DNA of 64,000 bases from Theristus sp. LFF4_11 (GCA_030248135.1 JASANC010001867.1:1-64000); one strand, 5' to 3'. Positions 49,058 to 61,675 are shown, counted from the stretch's first letter. Program-made: numbers and translations. Notes: generated by a model not told the origin, from the letters alone.

Positions 49058-52000
49058 ATGGCGAAAAAACGTGCGTCCATCAAGAAACAGCAACGCAGTG
49101 GCGGTGGCGCTGAGGGCGTCCAGAAGAAGCAACCGTCGAAATTGGCGTTGAAAATGAAAAAGTACAGCAAGAACGTGACGAAGTCGACGAACAGGGAGAA
49201 GATCTTTAAGGGCAACCATTCCATGAATCCGGGTACGTCGATTTTGCCAACAAAACATGGTGCTTCAAAGACAAAATTGGTTGCTTTTGGAAAAGAGATA
49301 AAATTTAGATCGCGCGAAAACTGCGGACGGTATGCGTGATAAGGCGACGATCAATCGATTGCGCATGTACAAGAACTTCAAGCCGATCAGGTTTCGTCTG
49401 GCTGCTGAATTTTAATCTTTTTTTTATAAAACTTGTTCTCAACGACACTAAAAACCGCAGTTCACCTGGAAATTTCCCGTTCAATAATTCAATTTTCGCT
49501 GTTTATTGAAGGGATAAACGCGGTAAAATCGTGAAAGCAGCCCCGTTTCAACAGACCCTTTCGTCTGGTACGGTCGCTCGTGTGGAACCGAATCGGAAAT
49601 GGTTCGGTGAGTGATTGGAGGTGTTCAGTGTTGCTCTAAACACCACTAAATACAAATGGTCTTTTGGATGGATACGACTTTACTCATTGCTGTGGTTGTC
49701 TTACTTGTTTATGCATTATGTGATTGCTTCAAGTCATGTCACCTTCGTGGTAGTTCGCTAGACTCTGTGCATTCGGGGGATCGAGCCCCGCCCAGAGAAT
49801 GGGTGCCCCACTCGACGGCGTTCTGTACGCTTTTCACTGGCGTTAGCGGTGGCGAAAAAAATCCTCGCCTAAAATCACCGTTCGTTCAGCAATGGAACAT
49901 GCAAACAGCGTGATCAATGTGTTTCATTGTTTGCATGCCAGGCAACACGCGTGTAGTGGGCCAAGAGCAACTGCAGAAATTCCAAGCCAACCTCGGCAAA
50001 GTGCTGGCCGATCCGTACCAGGTGGTGATGCGACAGACGAAGCTGCCCGTGACGCTGCTGCAGGAGCGCGCCAAAGTTGGTTTTCTTGCAAAAGTTTTTA
50101 GCTGAACTATGTCAGCTGTGTTTAGTTTAGCTGAAGTTTCTGCGACGAAATCATAAACACATCTTTCGAAAGCCCTGAATGCTGTGGACGTGTATTGTAC
50201 GTTACGTCACTGCACTGACAATGTGTTTGTTTGTGGAGTGGAAAATTAGCCATTGTTTGGTTGGTTTCTCCATAGCTGTCTTTCCGTGCTGTTTTCCAGA
50301 ACGCCCGTGTGCATTTGTTGGACACTGAAAGTTTCGACTACACATTCGGCAAAAGGGCACATCGGAAAAAGCCGAACGTCACTGCCGACAATCTTGAGGT
50401 GATTTTTTCTGCAAGGGTGGAAAAACGGAATACATTTTTTTCCTAAGACATAGAAAAAAACCGTAAAACTACAAAGCTAAACCGGAGCTGGAGCTGATCC
50501 CTGATCCCAATGTTTCACCCCTTCAACAAAGCTGTCAATCAAGGCACTTTCACTTTGTTAAAAAGGCTTCACTTAGGATTAGGATTAGGTTTAGGATTAG
50601 GAACCTACAACGACTTCATTAGGATTAGGATTGGGCTTAGGATTAGGAACCTACAACGACTTCATTGAAACCGAACCAAACAACAAAACAGACTGTAAAC
50701 TTGGCTTTGGTTTAGTAATGTAGGCAAAGCGAAAAAAAACAAGGAGAAACTCAAAATGCATATAAGTGCTGAGTCTCTCAGGCGCTGGCGTCGGCCGTGG
50801 ACAAGCGCACTTCAAATTACAAGCCGGCACAAGACAAGGACCTGGTGAAGGAGCCGGGCGACATCAAAGAGGACAACCCGAATCCACTGTTCAAGGCGGG
50901 CCAGTCGCACCGCATTTGGGGCGAGTTGCACAAGGTGACATGTGTGAGATGAGATGTTCGATTTTCACCTGATTCAACGTTTTTCCGTTGCACACCTACA
51001 ACTGTGTGATTTCGACAGTTATGATGAACAGATAGTAAATCAGTTTCTATTTCTATCTAATATGCAATTCGTTATCGTTGGTGATGGTGACCATGTAATG
51101 CATCTAATCTATGCTGTATTTGACTCCTCCACAGCAATGCCCGCACGCACAGAAGCACGCGCATCCATCACGTGTGCACCAACCAATCAGCTAATTGCAT
51201 ATGATATAGAAACAGAACTGTAATAATCATTGATAATTGAATAAAAAATGGAAAAAACGCGGTTTCAGGTGATCGACTCATCAGACGTGATTCTTGAGGT
51301 TTTAGACGCACGCGACCCGCTCGGCACACGATGCAGGCATGTGGAGCAGTTCCTGGCGAAAGAGAAACCGCACAAACACGTCGTGCTCGTGCTGAACAAA
51401 GTCGACTTGGTGCCTACTTCGGTGACGGTCAGTGAGCAGGCTTTGTAGGGGCTGTGTTGGCATCGCTCTTTGTTGTCACGCACACGCACCTCAGTCTCAA
51501 CTCTATGACTCTATGTAATCGTGGGCATTATAAATTTGCCCAAGTGCCCTCGCATCTCAGGGCCTCTGATCGCTTCAGAAATTCGCGAATAGACGCTTCA
51601 AGCATAAAAGTGGTTTCTCACCCGCCGCGTTCATTTGGTCGGAACTGGTGGCTGACTGACTGCTGATTGAACCTATCGACTTCACAGAGTCCGTTTTGCA
51701 ACGAATTTGTTGACCCTGTAATTCTGTTCTTGTAGAAGAAATGGCTCGGTCTATTAGCCTCCGAATATCCGACGGTGGCATTCCACGCAAGCATGCAGCA
51801 TTCGTTTGGCAAAGGAGCCCTGATCAACTTACTTCGACAGTACGCAAAGGTTCGCTGGCGAGTGTTGTGTTCACTTTCTTTCTTTGCTTTTTTCAAACCA
51901 GTCGTCGGCATTTCGTTTTCATTGTCACCCAGCTGGATGCTGCGCATCTGAAACGATTGCTATGTTCTGATTGTTGTTTTTTCCTCTATGTCGTCATATG

Positions 52001-54415
52001 ATTGTATTTTTTTGGTTCTGAAGAATTTCTGGATGGTAAACGCCAGGTATTGTTGAGTGTTGCGTGCATTTCAGTTGCACAAAGATCGCCAGCAGATCAG
52101 CGTTGGTCTCGTCGGCTATCCGAACGTCGGAAAGAGCAGCATCGTGAACACGCTGCGCAAGAAGAAGGTCTGCTCAGTCGCTTTGATGGCAAATCGGCGG
52201 AGTGCTCGAATTCACTCCTTGCTTCAAAAATCTGTTGTTTTGATTTGGATCTATTCTAACTTTGTCGGTTGCTGATTGGTGCGCGATTGAAACAACCAAA
52301 CAACGTCAGCATTCAGCTGGACACGATGTTTTCAACACTCAAAAGTCAACTGGGTTTCATAATCGTGTGTTCAGGTGTGCAACGTAGCGCCGATCGCAGG
52401 CGAAACGAAAGTCTGGCAGTACGTGACGCTGATGAAGCGAATTTACCTGATCGACTGCCCTGGTGTCGTCTATCCACACGGCGACAGCGAGACGCAGCTC
52501 GTACTCAAAGGAGTCGTGAGTTTTTTTTTAAATTTTTTACGGTTGCTTTGTTTATGTTTGTATTTCTGATTGGCCGCACACTTGACTGTGATGTATGCGT
52601 ACTATGCAACCAATAAGCGTGTTGTGTAAAATATTTTTTGTTTCCCCGTGTTTTGTTGTGGGGTTTGAATGTCCGATCAAAATGTTGATTTTAATCGTTC
52701 TCATCTCATTGCATTTGAAAATCTTCGGCGCAGTTTTCTTTTCAGTTTTACTCGTTTGAGTTGTGTTTTGTGATTCAGTCTCTGATTGGCTCGTCGTAGA
52801 TATCAAAGCGAATTGCGAGTTTCGCAATATGCCCGTTTTCATCTGGCAGGTGCGTGTGGAGAACGTCAAGCAACCGGAGACGTACGTCGACGGCGTGCTG
52901 CAGTGCGTCAAACGGGAGCATCTCGTGCGCACGTACGGCGTTGACCGGTGGACGGATGCTGACAGCTTTCTGGAGGCGCTCGCTTTGAAATCCGGAAAAC
53001 TGCTCAAGGTCTGTGCCGAGGCGATGGTTCAATGTCACGCTTTTGGACGGTCACGATCATGAACAACAATCATGATTTAGCTGCTCAGCGGAGCTTGCTG
53101 CCATTCATTGCATGTACGTATAGGTCCTGGTTTGACGACCGGTCCCTGTTGGCATGGTTTTCTTGCAATATCGCCTAGTGGACAAACGCACTGGCCCTAG
53201 CCGCATTCGCGCGTTGTGTGTGACAGTAAATTCCACTGTCTTTAGGACGCTGCTCTAGATTGTTGACATCGAAGTGCACTGAAGAACACCAACTTCATCA
53301 TAATTTCTAGGTTGCGTTGCGGTTGTCAAAAAAAATCCTCACCAAGAATGTCCTCTATCCCACGCACGATTTTCCCACCACACTACAGGGTGGCGAGGCA
53401 GACGTGTCTACCGTGGCGAAGCAGGTCCTGAACGACTTCCAGCGTGGTCGTGTGCCGTATTACGTGCGACCGCCTGGCTGCGAAAATGAGCCGGCCTTAC
53501 AGTCAGCCAATGATGCGGAGTTTGAGGAAATCGTAGAGAAACAGTTGGAACAAAAGACGGACACTGAGCATGCACCGGAGGCAACGACGCACAACGAACT
53601 GTTCGGTCGGTTGTGGCCTGGTGGTAGTGCGTTAGACTGCAGTCTGTGCGCTCGGGGGATCGAGCCCCGCCGAGGGGTGTATAGGCACTTAATGACAGAG
53701 AAAACCCGATGGGTGTCCTACTCAATGGCGTTCTGTACGCTTCTCTGGGTTAGCCCTGGGTAAAAACATCGTCTAAAAATCCGAACCACAACAACAACAA
53801 CCCGGTAGACCGGTGCATTCCGGTATTTGAATGTGCTATGCTGAATGCTGATTGGCTGCTGCATATAATTGCATGGCCAATAATTTCGCGTTCAACCAAC
53901 TGTAACTGCATCATTGCAGACGCCGACGACTCGGAGTCACTGACGGACGTTGGTAGCACTTGTAGTGGCCTGAGTGATCTGAGTGGACTGAGTGACTTGG
54001 GCGAGTCGAATGATGAACACGATGACAACGATGGTTGTGGAGATGTGCACAAGCTGGCTGTCAACGCGGCTGAGCAAAGACAACGGAAACACAGACGGGG
54101 CGGCGAGAAACACCGAAAAAAGACGGCGAAAAAGAAAACAGTCAGTATGACAGTCTTTCACTGAAACGTGTTGTTGCCTTTGATACCGTTCATCGTTCAG
54201 TTTGTTGTTCTATGGCACTGACTTTAAACGATTTGCAAAAGCTCGACTTTGAACAATTTATACAAAATAAATAATGGACCAATCCGACCAAACTAAAATT
54301 GACCATTTTCCAGGACTCCGCGCCGTTCGAAACGTTTGCCGATGCCCGTAACGCGACAAAATCAAAGTTCTGGCGAAAGAACAAACGACGGACGAAGCCA
54401 AAGCATCAAATTTAA
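49058..54415 (+). CDS. GNL2: Nucleolar GTP-binding protein 2 (NOG2/NGP-1)
   Basis: Fourteen exons in phase, 647 residues: 49058-49232, 49309-49390, 49512-49606, 49942-50075, 50300-50398, 50782-50934, 51269-51427, 51736-51849, 52075-52167, 52375-52515, 52850-53008, 53389-53605, 53920-54140, 54314-54415. The protein is a circularly permuted YlqF-type GTPase: G4 ([12 protein letters not shown]) comes before G1 ([17 protein letters not shown]) and G3 ([10 protein letters not shown]). The NGP1 N-terminal region ([19 protein letters not shown]) and the C-terminal [20 protein letters not shown] with YYVRPP are diagnostic. The tail is acidic then Lys/Arg-rich, as expected for nucleolar localisation. 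GNL2 acts in the nucleolus and nucleoplasm on pre-60S ribosomal particles and checks rRNA methylation before export. SINEs lie in introns 3 and 12, a MITE and telomere-like repeats in introns 5-6. Human GNL2 has 731 residues; the difference is in the tail. Confidence 0.95.
49738..49890 (+). mobile_element. tRNA-derived SINE, copy 3 (internally deleted)
   Basis: CGTGGTAGTTCGCTAGAC head, GGGGATCGAGCCCCGCC B box, then a jump to GAATGGGTGCCCCACTCGAC that omits the ATGACAGAGAAAACTC block. It ends near CCTAAAATCACCG. In GNL2 intron 3. Confidence 0.75.
50574..50655. repeat. Interstitial telomere-like TTAGGA tract
   Basis: Two tandem blocks of TTAGGATTAGGATTAGG-type sequence, each closed by AACCTACAACGACTTCATT, in GNL2 intron 5. 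TTAGGC is the nematode telomere unit, and TTGGGC/TTAGGA variants occur here. Confidence 0.7.
51065..51215. mobile_element. MITE with ACCAACCAATCAGCT arms, copy 2
   Basis: Left arm ATCGTTGGTGATGGTGACCATG; right arm CACGTGTGCACCAACC then AATCAGCTAATTGC. In GNL2 intron 6. Confidence 0.5.
53614..53803 (+). mobile_element. tRNA-derived SINE, copy 4 (best preserved)
   Basis: TGGCCTGGTGGTAGTGCGTT (A box), GGGGATCGAGCCCCGCCGAG (B box), CACTTAATGACAGAGAAAAC, CTGGGTTAGCCCTGGGTAAA and an ACAACAACAACAAC tail. It begins 8 bp after the GNL2 exon 12 donor. Confidence 0.85.
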
Positions 54416-54733
54416 TTGAATTTCTAATTCGTTCTAGCGCAATTTCTATGAAGATTGCTGCGTTGACAAAACGAAAGATCACTCACTAATTTGAGAGAGA
54501 GAGAACGTTTATTCATGTTTTGCGATCGTGTTGCTGCTGTGCTTTGTTGGAATGGGATTGTTGATTTTGACTTGTTGAAGTGATGCAAATAAACTACAGA
54601 CACAAACTGCGGGGTGTTGGGTGGTGTTTGTAAATCGCAGATGCGCTTTATCGATTCCAATAAAAAAATGCTGAGCTCATCTTTGTGCTGGTCTCATGAT
54701 CAAACGCAACAGTTTCTATGCTTCTGAAAAATG
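54416..54733. other. Convergent gap between GNL2 and gene C
   Basis: About 320 bp between the stops of GNL2 (+) and Cys-rich gene C (-). It must hold both 3' ends. Nothing else is visible. Confidence 0.6.
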
Positions 54734-57538
54734 TCAACATTTCACGTTATCGCACGATGGAAACTCCGGTATGCAGAAGCCGAGACGAAAACTGGAGTCC
54801 GGCGGCAACTGACCTTGGATGACGCAAACGCCCGCCTGGCCGCAGTGACAGCCGTTTTGACTGAAATCAGTGGTCATTGTCGCTTGGGTATGCTTGTGCG
54901 TGCCTGTTCTGACGGGCTACGGTTTTTATCGCATTGAGTAGCACTGGTTGGTTGATACCAAATTAGTTTTTTTGTATTTTGGTCTTATAAACCGCGAACT
55001 TTTTTACACGTGCGTCCATGAGTGTTTACCAATTCACTTCTCTCACAATTTGGGAGTACACTTCCAAAAAGGCTGGCAATTTTCAGAAAACAATAGCATT
55101 GCGAGCTCTTACAGTATGTTTGTTTACACCTGTCACAGAATACAGAGCTTGCGAACGAAAAAGGATTGAAGTTGCATGAAAACACATTTAGCTACAAATG
55201 GGGTGTTTGACGTCAACCAAACGCCATACATTGATTCTATTTTGCTGTAATTCAAAGTTTTGCAAGCGCTGCATCCCTGGGGAAAAGTGACATGTGTAAA
55301 GAAAGATACGTTACCTCCAAAACGACGCACAGCAATACAAATGCTGTGGCGCGAACGTCGCCTCGCAGTCGCCATGGCTTGTGCACTGTGTGACCCAGTC
55401 TGAAACAATGCTTGATCGTGGCTGGTCAAATTCGACATGATTTTGCATCGGCTGTAGTTCGATGTTCACCCCGCCATCCGTGCGTGTAGCTGCGTTTCCT
55501 AGGTTCGATCGAACCGATTACGCGCAACCCTCGACGATGGGCATGTCCCCTTCCCCTTTATTTTAACCAATTCGATCGGGCTGCAATGAAAAGCGCCACG
55601 GTTCCCACATCTTGTTTCAACCAAAGCCGAACCTTGCAAATGCTGCTGATGACCGTGATGTCGGTGATGGTGACCAACGAATCGTTCGGCCGCTGGTAAC
55701 GTCGGTGGCACAAAGTTCATCGTATTGTTGTGATTGGGGATCATCTGCTGCTGATGCTGGTGATGGTGATCATGAGCGCCGAATCGTGGCCTCTCTGCCG
55801 ACATCGACACTGAGACGCCCACCGAACGACCCATCGCGTCAGCAGCAGAATCGAATGGCGCCCGAAAGTTGGCCGACAGTGGCGCCGGCGCCGGCGGTGG
55901 ATTTGCGCTCAACAGGTTCGTATTGGAGTGTCCGTGGTGCGTATTTGCGGTCGGTTCGCTGTCTAGACGCGTCGGATTCGTGTCGCCGTTGAAGTTGCGT
56001 TCGCGAAACTCGTGCGTCACACCTCGAGTCTGGTGGAAATCGGTCGGCAAGTTCGAGGGCGGCGCTGGCGGCGACGGCGCTGGTTCGCGGCGCTGGTGGC
56101 CGGCGGCATTCGGCGCGAACATCGGTCGCTCGGAGGACCGGAGAAATGAGGCCGGCAGAATGACGCCCGGCACCTTGCTGAGCTCCGCCAGCAGCTCGTC
56201 GCCGTCGGACTGCGGCAACTGGTCGACCGGGATCACGATGAAACCGTTGTTGTCTTGGATGGTTGCTGCCGCTGCGAACACCAATATAATGAAATGGCAA
56301 ATTTATGTTGTCAATTGTTTGAAGACAGCGATCAAAGACGAAAGGACACGAAAAATTTGAAATTTGTCAGCGAAACTGTAGTCGCCGTGATTAAAATGGT
56401 AGTGTTAGCTCATTGGTTGGTTATCACGTGATAGCATGCATTGCCAACACGGAATGCATGCATAACGTGTTCACCAACCAATCTGCTAATACTACCCAAT
56501 TAGCCAGGGCGACTATCTTCACCGGAATGATGTCGATCATCCGCGGCTGGCGGGTGCGCTGGTTGACTGTTTCCAGCGTTCATCAGCAACCTCGACGGTG
56601 TGCTCGTGGTCGTTGTTGTTGTTGTCGTCGTCGTCGTCGTCGTCGTACTTGTTGTTGGTCTAGTTGAAGGTCGCTGAGTGAACGACTGATGAAACGAAGG
56701 TGTGGACGCAAAGTGCGACGGAAACTGAGGCTGCCTGTGCGGCGTGAAGTTTGTATTCTCGTTGAACGTCGACTGTGGTGACCCGAATCGGCTTCCGTGG
56801 ATGTTCGCATTTGAGTTCTCCGGTGGAAATTGGTGCTGTTGATGAGCAGTTGCAAAGGAAGACGACGTTGACTGGAGATTTTTGGGGTGGTGCCTGATCA
56901 GTATCAATCGTCCCTGGTGATCGAGCACGATACGACCGATGATGCCGTTCACTTTGCTCAGCGCCCGCACCTCCGTTGGTGAAAGTCTCCGGTCGTGTTC
57001 CGGATTGAAATCATTGTTGAATGGAACCGTCTCGAATGCTGCACTGCTCGCCGAATCGCTGGTGTCTGTTCAAAGCACTGTTTGCAAAATTGAGTTTTTT
57101 AGTTTAAGCCATTTGACCGAACTAAATAGCCTAATTAGATTGTGACGTTAGTTTTTACAATTAGAACTACCCGCATTATTAATTTTTGTGGAATCTGCGA
57201 CTTAATGCGTTCGCATATGTCGAAAAGGTAACCAGTTTCAATCTTTATACGGCAATTCAAAATAGCCTAAGTGACTTTGCTCTGTTTAGGGTGCTCGGAT
57301 CACCTTACCAATTTTGAATTCCAGCGTCATGCATGAAACTGATTCCCTGTCTATGCGCGTATTGAGTCTCGGGGACACAAGAAAAGCTAGTAATTTTAAT
57401 TAAAATTAGGTTTTATAAGTTTGCAAACTGACGTTGATGCCTTGGGATTTGCAGCACGGCGTGCGGCTTCCTTAGATCCGGTTCGGCTTTGGTCAGACTG
57501 CAAACGATGAAAGCAGCGGCAACTGCCAACGATCTCAT
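54734..57538 (-). CDS. Secreted Thr/His-rich protein with tandem Cys exons (gene C)
   Basis: Five exons in phase, 499 residues: 57433-57538, 56523-57065, 55633-56271, 55315-55399, 54734-54860. A signal peptide (MRSLAVAAAFIVCSLTKA) is followed by a segment with LSPTEVRALSKVNGIIGRIV, a mucin-like run of 14 Thr with Pro/Ser around it, a second ordered patch (FIVIPVDQLPQSDGDELLAE) and a His/Gln-rich stretch (HDHHHQHQQQ). The last two exons carry CTSHGDC...APQHLYCC and GCHCGQAG...CVIQ...CIPEFPSCDNVKC. Those two exons match the final two exons of the two genes to the right, the first being exactly 85 nt in all three, with the same phases. I do not recognise the family. Secretion, likely O-glycosylation on Thr and metal binding by His are inferences. 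The exon 3 donor (CAAG|GTTCGG) was chosen for phase. Confidence 0.72.
55115..55160. repeat. Fragment of the CCTGTCAC MITE
   Basis: GTTTGTTTACACCTGTCACAGAATACAG recalls 1471-1503 and 62306-62338. Only one end is evident, in gene C intron 4. Confidence 0.35.
56400..56500. mobile_element. MITE with ACCAACCAATC arms, copy 3
   Basis: TAGCTCATTGGTTGGTTATC ACGTGATAGC and GCATAACGTGTTCACC then AACCAATCTGCTAATAC are inverted copies around GCATTGCC...GGAATGC. In gene C intron 2. Confidence 0.6.
56605..56660. repeat. GTT/GTC microsatellite encoding poly-threonine
   Basis: Repeated GTTGTT and GTCGTC triplets on the + strand encode the 14-Thr run of gene C on the minus strand. Length variation is likely. 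Confidence 0.8.
57200..57400. repeat. Dispersed repeat R1, copy 2
   Basis: Same blocks and order as 12965-13160 (CAATTCAAAATAGCC, CCAATTTTGAATTCCAGCG, TCATGCATGAAAC, TTGAGTCTCGGGG). It lies in intron 1 of gene C. Confidence 0.6.
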
Positions 57539-58972
57539 TATTTCAGTTGACCCTATGACTTCCTGTGAAAGGCATTATCTTTTTGTGCAAAGGAGGCGGA
57601 GTGATGTTGAATGGCTCTGTGGAAAAGCCGCACAGCTGACGACTGAACGCGCTGCTTTCGCCCGAACGTATGGTCTGAATATGAATTAAAATAATTTCAC
57701 TCCTGAAACAAATTGCTGATTAGTTTTGCTTTTCATTTTCTAGCACAAAACTGACGTCAGATACACTCGGTTTTGTTGCCGCGCGCGCAGCCGTCAAACA
57801 TTTTCACTATCTGTGCGTGCAAACGCAGATTGGGTCACGTTTAATAAGAAAGATAATAATTGTTTCACAATTATGTGTGTCATATATGTGTGTAGCTTAG
57901 TCGGAATTTTACGGCGCTTCTGAACGTGTTTTCAATCGTTGTAGTTGTTGTGCAAAAAAACCAGATTCGTTTTTTTTCAATTATGACCTGTTGACACGAA
58001 GCACGCACGCACGCTACTATTGAAATATGAAAAATATGATTGAAAATAAATGACCTCCGCCTAGTTTTACACATCAGTCACCGTCACCGGGTCAGTTTTA
58101 TGTTCAGCGCAGTATCGCAACTTCATAGTGTGCGTTCTGTAACACATGCTTTTTATCCACAATAGATGTAACGCCTTGACAACAAAACCATTTTGCATTT
58201 ACCGTCTGTTCAAGAAATACGAATGTTCAAAAAAAGTTTTTTTTTCTTTTCGCTTAACTGTTTTTCACATTTATTTTTTGTTTCATGCAGTGTCATAAAC
58301 GACACACTGAACCAAATACGAAACATGGTTTTATTTTGCGGTGACATTACGAAAAAGCTTGCTGAAGAAAGCAGCGAACAGAAGAAGCGGATGAACCACG
58401 TACTACACAACAGAAGGAGAGAGGGGGGATAGAGATGTTGGACATGAACAATTTCAAACTAAAGTTGGCAATGTGGAATTCTCGGTAAAAAGTGTCGATA
58501 AAATCACTTTACCCTGAGTTTGGCAGTTAAAACGCGATCTGTTGATTTTCATCTCAACTTCGGATGGTTTTCCTCAATTTTTTTCACCAAATGGTTGAAA
58601 CGTTTGTTAGCGATAAGGTAACCGAGGTAGAAGACACAGCCGCGATAAAATGAAACTGAAGCCAAAACACAAAAAAAAACGAAAGCAGACATGCACCCGA
58701 AAGTCCCGAAAATCAAGTCAAGAATTCAACACAAAACAAAGAAAAACCCCGCCAAACAAAACAGAGAGAAACCCTGCGGAAACGAAATACCAAAGCAAAC
58801 GCGAGAAGATCACCGCCGGAAACCGATAAAGTTCTGAAGACCAGGCAAAAAAATGATAAAAGCAATACATCTGAGTAAGTTTACGACAAAAAAGCTGTGG
58901 ACTATTGAAGAATGAGATGCTCAAACGCCAGATTCATCGTAGAAACCATTGATTGGACAACAGTGACGACGT
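57539..58972. other. Intergenic between genes C and A
   Basis: 1.4 kb with no supported exon. It contains the upstream region of gene C (right of 57538). Confidence 0.5.
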
Positions 58973-60525
58973 TCACGCTTTCTTGTGTGCCGGCACAACG
59001 AACGCTGTTGGTGTGGCGCATCGCTTGTGGCGACAGTCCGCCTGACGCGGTTGGCAGAGCGCGCGACTCCAGTTCACGTCCCACTTGCGCAGTCCGTCGA
59101 TCTGGCAGTAGCCGAACGGAGAGCCCGGCTGTTTCATGCAGTTGCAGCCGCTCGGACTGAAACGTTAAAAAGTGCTGATGATGTTTCTTTTTCTTAAGAA
59201 CAGCTCATACTGACTGACACGGTTATACACGTCGAACGTACGTATCCTGGGACGGCAGTATGTAATGACACGAGATGTGACGTGACGTGACGTGACGTAT
59301 ACGAATACGTATATGTCAGTACGAACGAGTCCTTAGTTTAAAAACTGTACAATTCACACATAAATTGAGTATGGATCTCTAGACGTCTCACCCCCACTGG
59401 CTGATGCAGCACGACAGACTTTCAGGCGCGTACGACCGCGAGCAGTCGGAGTTGCGCGTGCACACCATGGCGACCGCTGCAAAGGGTCATTGGAAAACGT
59501 TACATCAGAACACTGCGCAATAGCTACTCAACAAATTTGTTGTGCTATATCATTGGTCGCTCGACAAAGTCGCGCTGCACGTGATGTGTTGTCGGCGATG
59601 GTGCTGCACGCTCGATTTGTTGGCAGCTCAACAGATTTCTACGTACGAGCGATTTGCTGAGCAATTAATTATCGGTTCGTTTGACAAAAAGGAACCGACA
59701 AAAGCAGCTCACAGGCTTGCGGCTGTGCGGCGATGACGAACTGCGCACCATTGGCGGGCACCACCACCGACCCGCCGACAGGCACGGACGGCGCCACGGG
59801 CAACGTCGGCGCTATCGGTCGCGTCTTCGGGTACGTCGGTGCGGCGATCGGGAACGTGTCCGGGTATTCCTGGTGGGTGGCGACCACGAACTGGTCCATG
59901 GCGTGGTGCGGCGACACAATCGTGTTGGAGAGGCCGAGCCAGCGAACTGGACGAAAAGAACACGATGTCATCGCACTGTTCCAGTACTTTAGGCTCGTCC
60001 ACACTGACGTATGCGACACTGTACGTCACGTCACGTCACGTCAGGTCTCATGTTTTCCGCATGCTGCCGTCCACACGCCCTGCACTGCATCTTTAAAAAT
60101 TACTGAAACTGAAACTTAAAAAACGATGCAGTGCAGTTTGCAGTGCGGGATGCAATTCATTTCTGCATACAGACGTATGCATGTACGGCACGGCAACTCA
60201 CGGTTACTTCTCCCGTTATTGCATGATACCGTCCATGGAGACGTCCGTGCTTTTGACGTGCAGCAATAAATCCGCACAAACGTCAGTGTGGACCAACCCT
60301 TTATGGTTCATGTTTGTGCTTCTGTTTTGATGATTTGCCGCGTGAAGCACGAGAGAACGACGATGATGCCAACCAATGATTGCAAAACCAACCGCTGATA
60401 AAATGAAAATACTCACGGGTGGACGGCGACAAATGCGAAAGACCACCTGGCACCATCAATTGAGTGTTCGCTGCGAACACCACTGGAGCGCTGATGAGCG
60501 CCGCGCAGAATAGTGAGAGCATCAT
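58973..60525 (-). CDS. Secreted Cys-rich family protein (gene A)
   Basis: Four exons in phase, 203 residues: 60417-60525, 59713-59946, 59392-59476, 58973-59156. A signal peptide (MMLSLFCAALISAPVVFA) is followed by a Pro/Val/Ala segment (PIAPTLPVAPSVPVGGSVVV). The 85-nt third exon encodes CTRNSDCSRSYAPESLSCC and W. The 184-nt last exon encodes GCNCMKQPGSPFGYC, RALCQPRQADCRHKRC and a short tail ending KKA. It aligns with gene B at 61676-63248 exon by exon, and the last two exons have identical lengths. A longer in-frame start upstream (CTG/ATG-proximal) is possible, but the MMLS start gives a clean signal peptide. Function unknown; ten or so Cys suggest a disulfide-stabilised extracellular module. 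The intron 1 and intron 2 regions carry MITE-like inverted TGACG repeats. Confidence 0.75.
59225..59335. mobile_element. MITE-like element with TGACG tandem end, copy 1
   Basis: GAGATGTGACG followed by three more GTGACG units, then GTATATGTCAGTACGAACGA and GTCC, matches the inverted sequence at 59995-60053. In gene A intron 3. Confidence 0.45.
59995..60300. mobile_element. MITE-like element with TGACG tandem end, copy 2
   Basis: Ends CGTCCACACTGACGTATGCG (left) and ACGTCAGTGTGGACCAACCC (right) are inverted. A CGTCACGTCACGTCACGTCA microsatellite lies near the left end. In gene A intron 1. Confidence 0.55.
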
Positions 60526-61675
60526 TGTTATGGCTGAGGATGTATCTGATCGAAAACTGGAACAGAAATTTAAAAAGTATAATTGTGATACGGTCACTTG
60601 ATTTTGACTATTTTTTAAGTTTTGAAAACCTTTGAGAAAGTATCCGAAAACTACAATTGTTTTGTTTATTTCTGTTTGAGCGCTGGATCAGAGCAGCCAC
60701 TACTTTTGAATTGTTACTGAACTGAACCGACTGGATTGGATAAGTACCAGCTTTTATACTTGGTATTGTTCACCATGAAATTACCTGGACGTAAAGTTCA
60801 AAACCAGTCTTTTACCTCGCCTTAAGTTTGTGATACTTGCCATCAAATTATGATTTGTTGGCGATTGTTGTACAACAGAATTGCTATCTGCCAATGACTG
60901 CATTTTCTGATTGTCAGCAGTGATGAGTTTTTTATTATTATCATTTGTTGATTGTATTTGCCATTTCTGCACAAGGCTAACATAATACAAGAAGTTTGTT
61001 TAAGAAATAAAAACTGGCTATCCATGACCTGAATCTCATGGTTTTTTGCTATTGAAGTTTGTGTGCATGAATTCATTGTCCAAGAAATGCGCCAATTAAG
61101 TGAGTCACAGCACTTGCGAGAAAGAGTGAACGTGTTTGAGTTTTTATTCATTGGTGATTTATTAAAAACTTGTTTTGAAAAAATGTCATAATTTCCACTA
61201 AATTGTTGCTTTTTTATTAGTTTCTGATTTGGCTGCTCCGTGTTTGTACCACAGGACTCAATTTGGTCAATTTTCATTTTGCCCACGCCTTTTGCTCTGC
61301 ACAGCAGTGAAAACAGTAAAATCGTATAAATGCAATATAAATTGCAGCGTCAACAGAGATGGTGAAAGGACACAATTACCTATAAAAGATAGAATCTGAC
61401 AAATGTAAAGGAAACAAAAACAAAAAAAACAACAAATAAATGCTCCATCAGATAAAAGTTGAGCCGCAGTAATAATAGTGAGTGAAAGTGTGAAATATAT
61501 AGCACGAATCGAACAAAAACATACAGTAGACTAGAAATAAAGCACTGGAAAATTGAAACGAGAAACGAGAAATCAGAAAAGTCATAACAAAGGAAAGAGA
61601 AAAACCAGGCGAAGCGACATCGGCTGTCAATAAACATCATTGTTTATTCATCACTTTCTATAAATTCATCACTGT
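60526..61675. other. Intergenic between genes A and B
   Basis: 1.15 kb, AT-rich, no exon recognised. The upstream region of gene A lies at its left. Confidence 0.5.

Noticed and set aside
53160..53240. Possible further tRNA-like SINE head (CGCCTAGTGGACAAACGCAC)
   Set aside because: No B box or shared body follows, so it cannot be separated from chance.
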